DNA from: UBA288 sp964461885
GTDB lineage: Archaea > Halobacteriota > Methanomicrobia > Methanomicrobiales > Methanospirillaceae
DNA length: 14,566 nucleotides
Assembly: GCA_964461885.1 (NCBI GenBank)
Contig: CAYWVY010000055.1
Location: 1 to 14,566 of the forward strand
Reading direction: 5' to 3'
The notes beneath the pieces were generated by a model. It was not told the origin of the DNA. It worked only from the letters and a program-made list of their open reading frames with translations, and searched no databases. Positions 1 to 7,431 of the stretch are shown here, one piece after another (within the stretch, counting starts at the first letter, position 1; each line of letters opens with the position of its first letter). The position numbers and the translations under genes are program-made.

Positions 1-59
1 TGAACTCCTGCGAGAAACGCTCTTGAGGCGTTCGCCGTTGGCCGCTTGGCTACCCCCGC
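1..59 (-). tRNA. tRNA-Leu(CAA), 5' part, truncated by window edge
   Basis: On the minus strand the acceptor 5' strand GCGGGGG begins at 59. It is followed by TA, a D-arm (GCC...GGC), and an anticodon arm with five pairs (AACGC/GCGTT) around the seven-base loop CTCAAGA, which puts CAA in the anticodon position. Next comes a long variable arm with a CTC/GAG stem. A long variable arm marks a class II tRNA, and with anticodon CAA this means leucine (codon UUG). No intron is seen after the anticodon. The T arm and 3' acceptor strand lie outside the window, so acceptor pairing cannot be verified. It follows the DP2 gene on the same strand but has its own TATA box. Confidence 0.88.
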
Positions 60-83
60 GCAGATCAGCGTGGAGTCCGCTCC

Positions 84-91
84 TTTAAATA
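84..91 (-). promoter_or_regulatory. TATA box for tRNA-Leu
   Basis: The minus strand reads TATTTAAA, centred about 28 bases upstream of the tRNA 5' end. That is the expected archaeal TATA distance, allowing a few leader bases before the mature end. It sits in the 45-base gap between the DP2 stop codon and the tRNA, so the tRNA is probably transcribed on its own. Confidence 0.7.
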
Positions 92-104
92 CCCGGCGAT
101 GGGG

Positions 105-3100
105 TCAGAGGAAGTCGGCGAGGCCGAGCTGCTCGATCTTCGACTGGCCGAACGTCGATTCGATCGCGAGCTCGAGGACCTCGATCCGCTGGCGCGCGTA
201 CCTGGACACGCCGTAGTCTACGCACATCCGCCGCGACAGCTCGAGGTACTTCTTCACCGAGGACTCGTGCACCGTCTGGACGACGGCCTGTCCGCACCCG
301 TTGCACTTCCCGCCGAGCGGCATGCGCCTGTACTTCGCAGCGCAGCGCGTGCACCTGAACTTCTGCTTGGAAAAGGCCGAAAGGTTGCCCATCAGGTCTG
401 GGATGAAGTGCGTGTTCAGGACGCGCTCGGCCACGTCGTCGGCGTCCACCGCCCGTATCCGGATCGCGAGCGCTAGCTCGGCCTCGAGCTTATCGGCCAT
501 CGACCCGAGCATCGTATAGGTTGATTCGAGCGGCCCCTTCGAGATGTCCGAGGTGTCGTGCGTGAACCGGAAGCCCTCGACCTGCCCGGGAGTCCCGAGC
601 CGCCGCTCGACCCGGTCGACGAGGTGGTCAAGCTCCTTCGGGTGGACGCAGTCGAGCGCCGCGAGGTACAGTTCGAGCGGATAGGCCCTCCCGACATCGA
701 CGTTCAGGGACTCCTTGTCGATCTCCTTCGGGTCGAGCCGCGTGGTCAGCACGAGCGGCGCGTCCATGGTCCCCCCCCGGGTCTCGGGGAGGAACCGGCG
801 CGAGAAGTTCAGGAGGCCGTCGAGAAGCATCATGACGCAGTCCTCGTCTCCGTCGCACTGGCCGGTGAAGATGCCGTTCGCGAGGACCGAGTGGTCCTCG
901 GCCACCGTCAGGCAGTAGACCCGGTCGTCGGGGCAGGGCACCTCGTCGATGCGGGTGACGCGGTCCGCGAGGACCATGGCTCCGATCGGCGCAGGGAGCG
1001 GGTCCCCCACCCGGAGCTCGACGGCCCGGATCCGCCTCACGCGGTCCTCTTCGAGCACGAGCATGGCGTGGTCGGCCGTGACGGCGAGTTCCCGCCCCCT
1101 CGCGGTCTCTATCCGGAGGAGGGTCGGCGGAGCACGGTGGACCGAGACGGCCGTGATCCGCCGCACCCGCGGTCGGCCCGTGGCATCGACGGCCTTGGTC
1201 GCGATCGGCCGGGCCGGGTCCGACCAGAAGGTGCCCGTGTGGTCGAGGTCCGCCCGCGAGAGGTCGAACTGTTCGAGCACGAGCTCACGGATCGGTACCC
1301 GCCGCCACGCCGTCCGGTAGTCCCAGACCTCGATCTCGGTCTCGCCGTGAAAGCAGTTCCTGCGTTTCGCCGCGTGGAAGAACGGATGCGCGTACCCGAC
1401 GTTCGCCTTCGTGTACCCGACGAGCCGGCAGAGGACGCCGGCCGATGTATGCGGCGCGAGCCCGATCAGGAGCCGGCCGATGATGTCCGCCGGCGACGTG
1501 GCCCGGTAGTATGGGGGAAGGCCGTAGAGCCGTTCGAGCTCCTCGTCGATGAACCCGGCGACCCGGAGCAGCCACTCGCCGCACTTCTCCGAGACGAGGA
1601 TGTCCTGCGGCTTCAACTCGATCACCTGGTCCGGTTTCTCGAGGAGACGGCCGTCGATGTCGGTCGGGTAGCCGAGCTCAACGAGCCGCGCGGGCTCGAC
1701 CCCGACCTCGAACGGGCGGATGTGCGTGACCGGCAGGTCGATCATGTCGTAGCGGACGGTCCCGTCCTTGAAGACATAAAGCCCGGCCTTCGAGCGGAGA
1801 ACGCCCTTCGCGAGGTCCTCCACGGCCCGTTCGCGCGAGATCATCCCCTTGACCCCCTTGACGAGCGGGATCTGCCCCGGCCGGAGGCCGCACCGCTCCA
1901 GGGCATCGGCGAACTCGTCCCTGACGTTGATCTGCACCTTCTGGGAGCAGACCGTGCCGGCGTCGCAGGCCGGGCAGCGCTCCGAGTCGACGAGACGGTT
2001 GCAGCGCGGGCACCGGAAGACGGGGATCGTGTGCGCGCCGCAGGTGCACCGGTTTCGGAACGTGACCGTCCAGCAGGCCGGGCATCGCCGTTCACCTACC
2101 TGGGCCGTGATCACCCCCCCGTCCATGTTCGGCCGGTCCGCGTGGTTCGACGCCCCCTGGAGCGAACGGCGTGCTCCGCCCGCCTCGCCGACCGGGAAGA
2201 GGGCATGGGGCGGCGGCTTCATCTCCCGGGGCTTGGACTTGCCGGGCCGGCCCATTCGCCCGCCGATCCGGGTGCCGGCCTTGCCGCGCATGCGCATGCC
2301 CGAGAGGTGCCGGACGAGGTCGAGGGTGTTGTCGCGCGGGGCGCCGTCCCAGGCAGGCTGGCGACGGAGCCCAAGATCGAGCCCGAGCCCCGCGAGCAGG
2401 ACGAGGTGGGGGTCGACGATAATCTCGCCCTTCCGGACGCGGTGAGGAACGAGCGCCTCCTCCAGCCACCGCTTTGGTTCCGGCTCGTTCGGCATGCGGA
2501 GGGCGCCGTTCTCAATCCGCCCGCTCTGCGCGATGAACCCGGCGAGAGCGTCGATGGCGGCCGGCGGCAGGTCGTCGAAGAACGGCTGGAAGGCCGGGTG
2601 GAGGTACCCGCCGGAGAGCGCGTACCCGATCGCCTCGACCTCGTCCCGGGGCGGCGCGGCCTCGTGCTCGAGCCGCCACCACTCGTCGCAGTACGCCGCC
2701 GGCACGAGGACGTGGTTGTTCTCGAGGAACTCGCCGTACGAGACCAGGATCTCACCCACGTCGAGGATGCGGTCGACCTCCGGGTTGACCCGCCGGGCCT
2801 CGTCGAGGTCATCGACCCGGAGCACGTCCCCGTTCCGGAGCACGACGGTCGGCCCCTCGATGGTGTCCACGGGGACGACGCCGGCCGCTTTCCCCGGCCG
2901 TTCGACCTTCATCTGGGTTCCGATCGCGAGAAAATCCCCGAGCAGGTGCATGGTCGCGGGGTTCAGCCCCGCCGCCGCGAAGCCGGTGTTCCGCGACCGG
3001 CCGTAGCGGAGGCGAAACCCTCCCACCCGCATCGGGTGGGAGAAGACGGGCCGGCCCGCGATCAGGTCCCGGAGATATTTGTCCTTCGGCTTCACCCCGA

Positions 3101-3962
3101 CATCGTCGTCATCAGACTTCACGGCCCCGCCGATCAATACATCGAGCCAGTCCCAGCCGGCCATCTTCATCTTCCGGACGTTCTTCTGGACCTTCGGCGC
3201 CTTCAGGGCAAGCCCCTCGGCGACGACGAGCGCCATGCCGCCCCGGACCGTGTTCGTCTCGACGCGCTCGAGGTTACGGTACCCCGATACCTCGACCTGC
3301 TCCGTCGCCTCGCCGTCGATGCAGACCGGGCAGTTCTGGATGATCATCCGGATCTCGCTCTCGCTCGGCAGGTACTGCAGGCTCATGATCGAGTTGTATT
3401 GCCGGATCTCCTCGACGTAGCGCTCGACCTCCTCGGGGCGGGGAGTGTAGCGGTTGATCCCGAGTGCCTGGCGCACGTAGTCGCCAACGAGGACCGAGAG
3501 GGCCTGCGCCGTCCCGCCCGCCGACCGGATGGGCCCGGCATAGTAGATCTTCAGGTACTCGCTCCCGTCGTCGTTCCGGCCGAGCCCGACCTTGCCGATC
3601 CCCTCTGTCGGGGCCGCGACCACACCCTCGGTCAGGAGCGCCATCGAGGTCCGGATGGCGTGGTCAAGGATCTCCTCGACCGAGGTCTCGCCGAAGCGGC
3701 GGGCGACAAAGTCGTCGCCGATCCGGAGCGCGGCCTCCTCGCGCGACATCTCTTTCTCAAGCTCGCGTATACGGACCGCGACACCCGCGATCCCGAGCAG
3801 GGACTCGACCCGGTCCGCGAGGTCGTTCGCGATGGGGATCTCGACACTCGTGGTCGGGTCGATCCCGGCACGGCGGGCCTCCTCCGCGATCGCCATCGCT
3901 TCGGCCAGCTGGGCCTGGAGCGCGTCGATATAGGCGGCCATCGCTGGGGAGACCTCGGTCAT
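105..3962 (-). CDS. polC: DNA polymerase D large subunit DP2 (intein-containing precursor)
   Basis: This is the catalytic large subunit of the euryarchaeal replicative polymerase PolD; it works with the exonuclease subunit DP1, which is not in this window. The precursor has 1285 residues, of which 166 are an intein (870-1035), leaving a 1119-residue mature chain of normal DP2 size. The N-terminal part carries the conserved YYAGPIRSAGGTAQ segment (about 140-153) and a CPVC pair at 211-214. A cysteine-rich zinc region spans 627-672 (C627, C630, C639, C641, C651, C654, C663, C666, C672). The catalytic motif NCDGDED is formed by N869 and 1036-1041; its aspartates bind metal. A C-terminal zinc knuckle follows (C1204, C1207, C1220, C1223). 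The last eight residues, QLGLADFL, fit a PCNA-binding PIP box. The start is 4 bases after the helicase stop. An alternative ATG at 3941 (Met8) has GAGGT ten bases upstream and could be the real start. Confidence 0.96.
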   Translation of the reverse strand: MTEVSPAMAAYIDALQAQLAEAMAIAEEARRAGIDPTTSVEIPIANDLADRVESLLGIAGVAVRIRELEKEMSREEAALRIGDDFVARRFGETSVEEILDHAIRTSMALLTEGVVAAPTEGIGKVGLGRNDDGSEYLKIYYAGPIRSAGGTAQALSVLVGDYVRQALGINRYTPRPEEVERYVEEIRQYNSIMSLQYLPSESEIRMIIQNCPVCIDGEATEQVEVSGYRNLERVETNTVRGGMALVVAEGLALKAPKVQKNVRKMKMAGWDWLDVLIGGAVKSDDDDVGVKPKDKYLRDLIAGRPVFSHPMRVGGFRLRYGRSRNTGFAAAGLNPATMHLLGDFLAIGTQMKVERPGKAAGVVPVDTIEGPTVVLRNGDVLRVDDLDEARRVNPEVDRILDVGEILVSYGEFLENNHVLVPAAYCDEWWRLEHEAAPPRDEVEAIGYALSGGYLHPAFQPFFDDLPPAAIDALAGFIAQSGRIENGALRMPNEPEPKRWLEEALVPHRVRKGEIIVDPHLVLLAGLGLDLGLRRQPAWDGAPRDNTLDLVRHLSGMRMRGKAGTRIGGRMGRPGKSKPREMKPPPHALFPVGEAGGARRSLQGASNHADRPNMDGGVITAQVGERRCPACWTVTFRNRCTCGAHTIPVFRCPRCNRLVDSERCPACDAGTVCSQKVQINVRDEFADALERCGLRPGQIPLVKGVKGMISRERAVEDLAKGVLRSKAGLYVFKDGTVRYDMIDLPVTHIRPFEVGVEPARLVELGYPTDIDGRLLEKPDQVIELKPQDILVSEKCGEWLLRVAGFIDEELERLYGLPPYYRATSPADIIGRLLIGLAPHTSAGVLCRLVGYTKANVGYAHPFFHAAKRRNCFHGETEIEVWDYRTAWRRVPIRELVLEQFDLSRADLDHTGTFWSDPARPIATKAVDATGRPRVRRITAVSVHRAPPTLLRIETARGRELAVTADHAMLVLEEDRVRRIRAVELRVGDPLPAPIGAMVLADRVTRIDEVPCPDDRVYCLTVAEDHSVLANGIFTGQCDGDEDCVMMLLDGLLNFSRRFLPETRGGTMDAPLVLTTRLDPKEIDKESLNVDVGRAYPLELYLAALDCVHPKELDHLVDRVERRLGTPGQVEGFRFTHDTSDISKGPLESTYTMLGSMADKLEAELALAIRIRAVDADDVAERVLNTHFIPDLMGNLSAFSKQKFRCTRCAAKYRRMPLGGKCNGCGQAVVQTVHESSVKKYLELSRRMCVDYGVSRYARQRIEVLELAIESTFGQSKIEQLGLADFL
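858..1355 (-). mobile_element. Mini-intein in DP2, without homing endonuclease
   Basis: A 498-base in-frame insertion encodes precursor residues 870-1035 between Asn869 and Cys1036, inside the catalytic NCDGDED motif. It starts with Cys (CFHGETEIEV, block A), has the block B Thr-x-x-His as TADH, and has a block F-like stretch (VYCLTV...EDHSVLANG) ending in FTGQ before Cys+1. At 166 residues there is no room for a LAGLIDADG endonuclease and no such motif is seen, so it should splice but not move by itself. The penultimate residue is Gly rather than His and the last is Gln rather than Asn. DP2 inteins of Pyrococcus at the same site are known to end in Gln and still splice, so splicing activity is likely but inferred. 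Confidence 0.93.
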
Positions 3963-3966
3963 CCCG

Positions 3967-6243
3967 CTAGCATTGGCGGTCCGGGCTTATGGGGGTTGTT
4001 GTCAGCCGGAGCAGCTCGTCGAGCACGGCTACTGTGCCCGCCTTGTCCAGGGGCTGGTTGTCGTTGCCGCACTTGGGCGAGTAGATGCAGGACGGGCATC
4101 CGCTCTCGCATGGGCAGTCCACGACCAGCACCCGCGCGGTCTCTGCGACCGCAGGGAGCAGCGCTGCCGCTGTCCGGGTCAGCCCCGCCCCGCCGGTCGC
4201 ACCGTCATAGACGCAGATCGCAGGGCAGCCGTCGCCGTCCGCACCGGGCGACGAGAACCGGAGCGTTGAGAAGCCGCCGAGATCGGACCGGTCGCAGAGG
4301 AGGTGCACGGGCAGGCACGCGATCAGCGCGTGCTCGGCCCCGTGGAGCGCCCCGGCGGGGTCGAAGCCGGCGGCCGCGAGCGACACGCGGAGGGACGGCG
4401 GAAAGGCCCACCAGCAGCCGGTTGTCTCGAACGAAAGCGGGGGCAGGTCGAGCGGCAGGACGGCGAGCGTCTCGCCGTACCGCCGGACCCGGTACCCGGG
4501 GAATTCCTTCGTGACCCTCACCTCGCCGGCCCGGACCGTGAGCGCTCCGTGGCAGTGCTCACGGTCCACGGCGCCCGGCGCGATCTCGGTCGAGAAGAGG
4601 GGCGCGGTCTGGTAGTCGACCTCAACCGGCTCGGCCGTGCACTCGCGGGCCTCGAGGTCCATGGCCGTGACCCGGTAGGTCAGGGCCTGGTGGAGCAGGA
4701 CCGCCCCGGGGTGGGCCTCCCGGTATGCGTGGTCCCGGTCCAGGGTCTCGAGAAGGTGGCCGTCCGCGACCACGCTGAACAGGTCGTCCGAGCCTCCGGC
4801 GAGCTCGACCGCGGCGACGGCCCGGCCCGGACCGCAGTAGACATGGCCGAAGGGTGTGGCACGCAGGAGGTGGTGGTCGGCAAGCGGCCCGAGGAGATCT
4901 TCAAAGCCGTCCCCGAAGAGGGCACGGTCCGCCGGGGTCAGGGGAAGCTCCGCGGCCGCGCAGAGGAGGTGGCCTGCAAGGATGTCGGGGTTCGCCGGGT
5001 CGAGGCAGGCGTGCTCGTGGGGGCGGCCGAAGAACGCAGAAGGGTGACGCATGTAGTACTGATCGAGCGGCCCCTCGTTCGCGACCAGGACCGCGAGGCT
5101 CGCCCCGCCCGTTCGCCCCGCCCGCCCCGCCTGCTGCCATGTCGCGGAGATCGAGCCGGGGTACCCGGCGATCACGACCGCGTCGAGGCCGCCCACGTCA
5201 ATCCCGAGTTCGAGCGCGTTCGTCGTCACCACCCCGCGGAGCCGTCCCTCTTTCAGCCCGCGCTCGATCGCCCTCCGCTCCTCCGCGAGGTATCCCGCCC
5301 GGTAGGTGGCCACGAGCTCCGGTTCCGCGACGGCCTCGCGGGCCCAGGCCCCGATCAGCTCGGCGCTCTTGCGGGAGGGGGCGAAGCAGAGGGTTTGGAG
5401 GCCGTTCTCCACGCAGCCGGTGAAGAGCCGCCTTGCGTCGGTGAGGGTCGAGCGTTCTCCGGCCGCGGACGGGTTGTAGAGGACGAACTCGCCGGGGCCC
5501 CGGGGTGCCCCGCTCTCGTCGATCAGCACGGCCCGACGGCCTGTCAGGGTCTCGGCGAACTCAATCGGGTTCGCGAGGGTCGCGGTCGAGATGACGAAGA
5601 CGGGGTCGCCGCCGTGGTGACGGCAGACTCGCTGGAACCGTCGCAGGAGGAGGGCGATGTTCGCGCCGAAGACCCCTCGGTACCGGTGGGCCTCGTCCAC
5701 GACCACGACCCTGAGGCCGGCGAGGAACCGGTGCCACTTCGCATGCCAGGGGAGGATCTGGTGGAGTTCGTACGGGTTCGAGAGGACGATCCGGGACCGG
5801 TTTCGGATGCCGGGCCGTCGCGATGCCGGGGTGTCGCCGTCGTAGACGGCCGGGCCGAGGGTGAGCCCGGTGGCGGCCTCGATCTCCTGAAGGACCCGGA
5901 GCTGGTCGTTCGCCAGCGCCTTGGTCGGGTAGAGGTAGAGCGCCGTGGCCCTCCCGTCGAGGGCGAGCCGCTCGAGCACGGGGAGTGTGAAGGCCAGCGT
6001 CTTGCCTGACGCCGTGGGGGTGGTCAGCACGAGATCGCGTCCCTCGCGAACCGTATCGAGCGCCCGGGCCTGGTGCGTATACAGCCGGATTCCCTCCCGG
6101 GCAAGCCATCCCGAGAGCGGCGAGGGAAGCGGACGGGCCGGCTCCGCGTACTCCGCCGTCCGCGCGGGGATCTGCTCGACGTGGGCGATGCAGGACGCCG
6201 GGGCGTCCCGCTTGATTGCCGCCGCGGCGCCCTCAGCTCCCAT
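3967..6243 (-). CDS. DEAH-box superfamily 2 helicase with C-terminal DUF1998 zinc domain (MrfA/YprA/Hrq1-like)
   Basis: This is an ATP-dependent DNA helicase of 758 residues. Visible motifs are motif I TTPTASGKT (74-82), TKALAND (107-113), motif II VVDEAH (181-186), motif III STATL (219-223), and the second RecA domain with the motif VI region QQAGRAGRTG (370-379). The C-terminal DUF1998 domain has the cysteine cluster C710-P-C-E-S-G-C716-P-S-C719...C725. In this family the cluster binds zinc. In Bacillus subtilis the relative MrfA (YprA) works with the nuclease MrfB (YprB) in repair of mitomycin damage; yeast Hrq1 is also related. Here the gene overlaps the upstream MrfB-like nuclease gene by 11 bases, which points to translational coupling and a shared repair role. 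GAGGT lies 5 bases before the chosen ATG. The function in archaea is inferred. Confidence 0.92.
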   Translation of the reverse strand: MGAEGAAAAIKRDAPASCIAHVEQIPARTAEYAEPARPLPSPLSGWLAREGIRLYTHQARALDTVREGRDLVLTTPTASGKTLAFTLPVLERLALDGRATALYLYPTKALANDQLRVLQEIEAATGLTLGPAVYDGDTPASRRPGIRNRSRIVLSNPYELHQILPWHAKWHRFLAGLRVVVVDEAHRYRGVFGANIALLLRRFQRVCRHHGGDPVFVISTATLANPIEFAETLTGRRAVLIDESGAPRGPGEFVLYNPSAAGERSTLTDARRLFTGCVENGLQTLCFAPSRKSAELIGAWAREAVAEPELVATYRAGYLAEERRAIERGLKEGRLRGVVTTNALELGIDVGGLDAVVIAGYPGSISATWQQAGRAGRTGGASLAVLVANEGPLDQYYMRHPSAFFGRPHEHACLDPANPDILAGHLLCAAAELPLTPADRALFGDGFEDLLGPLADHHLLRATPFGHVYCGPGRAVAAVELAGGSDDLFSVVADGHLLETLDRDHAYREAHPGAVLLHQALTYRVTAMDLEARECTAEPVEVDYQTAPLFSTEIAPGAVDREHCHGALTVRAGEVRVTKEFPGYRVRRYGETLAVLPLDLPPLSFETTGCWWAFPPSLRVSLAAAGFDPAGALHGAEHALIACLPVHLLCDRSDLGGFSTLRFSSPGADGDGCPAICVYDGATGGAGLTRTAAALLPAVAETARVLVVDCPCESGCPSCIYSPKCGNDNQPLDKAGTVAVLDELLRLTTTPISPDRQC

Positions 6244-7309
6244 GGCAGACCTCGCGGAGTCGGGTGACGAGCCTGACCATTGAGACGAGGTCCTCGCAGT
6301 TGTGGGAGAGGATCGGCACCAGCGGCCCCGGGTTGCCGGTGCGGTGGTACTCGGTGTAGAACTCGGGGACCATCGCCGACGGCAGGTCGTCCGACCGCTC
6401 GTGGCCGAGCACCCCGGTTTCGATGGTGCAGAGGCGGCAGTCCGGGAGGCCTTCTCGCCAGAGGCGGCGGGAGATGGGCAGCAGGTCGAGATGGTGCGTC
6501 GGTACGGTATGGTCGAGGCCGTAGTACGCGGCCCGCTCGGCGAGGTACGGGACGTCGAAGGACCGGCCGTTGAAACTGACCAGGAGTCCGCCCCGTCCGA
6601 GGGACGCGAGGGCGGCTGCGAGCGCGCTCCGCTCGTGGGCCGGGTCGCGGACCAGGTGCTGCTCGACCTCGATCCGACCGTTACGGAGCCGGGCGATACC
6701 GAAGAGGATCACCGGCCGCGAGAAGAGTCCGAGGGTCTCGAGGTCGAAGTAGACATGCTCGGTCTCGTCGTGGAGTTCTGTCGCGAGAAAGACGTCGGGG
6801 TGGGATCGGCCCCGTCGATCGGCGCAGAACCGCGCGATCCGGGCCGGGTCGCCGCTGGCGAGGGTGTCGAGCGCCCGTCGGGCCGCCGGAGCGAGCCGGC
6901 GGTGCCAGACGAGGTCGTCAAGGGCGCCGTACCCGCGCCGGGCCAGGCGCGACTCGAGCGCGGGGCCGACTCCATGGACGAGGCGCAGGTCACGATGGAG
7001 GAGCCTGAGGGCCGCGTCCGGACGGGGCGCCGGGCCGGGCGCCGGCTCGGACGAGGAGACGACCCAGGAGGGCCCGAGCGGACCGTCCTTCCACTCCCCC
7101 GGGACTGCTTCCTCCACGGGGATACCGTCGTACTCTTTGAGAAGCTCTGCGAGGAGAGCGCGGGCACGGTCGTGTTCGCTCGAGAAGACGTGGTTGTCGA
7201 CGAAGCTCGCCCGGAAGATGTTGTCGTTACCGACGATGGTATACTCACGGTTCCGATCGATCGTCTCCCTGAGCCGCGTCGCGACGCTCTCGAGCGGTGC
7301 GCCCTCCAT
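6233..7309 (-). CDS. RNase H-like DEDD exonuclease (MrfB/YprB-like)
   Basis: The 358-residue protein has a 3'-5' exonuclease-type RNase H fold in its C-terminal half. Exo I is YFDLET with D189 and E191. Exo II is SFNGRSFD with D252. Exo III is SHNCED with H336 and D340, the H-x3-D spacing found in YprB/MrfB. The stretch DLPSAMVPEFYTEYHRTGN (308-326) before it also resembles that family. Residues 104-135 (LVHGVGPALESRL) look like a helix-hairpin-helix DNA-binding segment. The first hundred residues are unassigned. The C-terminal repeat region of the Bacillus protein is absent. It is the first gene of a run that continues with the MrfA-like helicase (11-base overlap) and polC, suggesting a DNA repair or replication-linked job. 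The start is the first ATG of the frame; no strong ribosome binding site precedes it. Confidence 0.87.
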   Translation of the reverse strand: MEGAPLESVATRLRETIDRNREYTIVGNDNIFRASFVDNHVFSSEHDRARALLAELLKEYDGIPVEEAVPGEWKDGPLGPSWVVSSSEPAPGPAPRPDAALRLLHRDLRLVHGVGPALESRLARRGYGALDDLVWHRRLAPAARRALDTLASGDPARIARFCADRRGRSHPDVFLATELHDETEHVYFDLETLGLFSRPVILFGIARLRNGRIEVEQHLVRDPAHERSALAAALASLGRGGLLVSFNGRSFDVPYLAERAAYYGLDHTVPTHHLDLLPISRRLWREGLPDCRLCTIETGVLGHERSDDLPSAMVPEFYTEYHRTGNPGPLVPILSHNCEDLVSMVRLVTRLREVCHGS

Positions 7310-7381
7310 CTACCATGAGCTCTGTTCGGCCGGTGGTATTGAATGTTCAGGTTGCGGTGTGAAAGTGAATTTTGCCCGACG

Positions 7382-7406
7382 CCTGGCTCTCCAGGACACT
7401 TTTTTT
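7382..7406 (+). promoter_or_regulatory. Hairpin followed by seven T, in leader or promoter region
   Basis: CCTGG and CCAGG arms (7382-7386, 7391-7395) enclose CTCT, and seven T follow at 7400-7406. This resembles an intrinsic terminator or attenuator on the plus strand, 25 bases before the sugar dehydrogenase ATG. No plus-strand gene ends here. The T run also sits at about the distance expected for a TATA element of a leaderless transcript, and the dehydrogenase has no Shine-Dalgarno sequence. Its role is unresolved. Confidence 0.35.
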
Positions 7407-7431
7407 GCTGTGCTCGACGACATAATCCGCC

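Noticed and set aside
858..1355. Homing endonuclease within the DP2 intein
   Set aside because: The intein is only 166 residues long and no LAGLIDADG or HNH motif is visible between blocks B and F.
558..4514. 1318-codon open frame on the plus strand opposite polC, and similar long frames at 4303-6009, 6302-7318, 7438-8937 (minus) and 11215-12378 (minus)
   Set aside because: They lie antisense to clearly conserved genes. Their translations are rich in Arg, Pro, Gly, Val and Asp with no family motifs, as expected for shadows of GC-rich codons.
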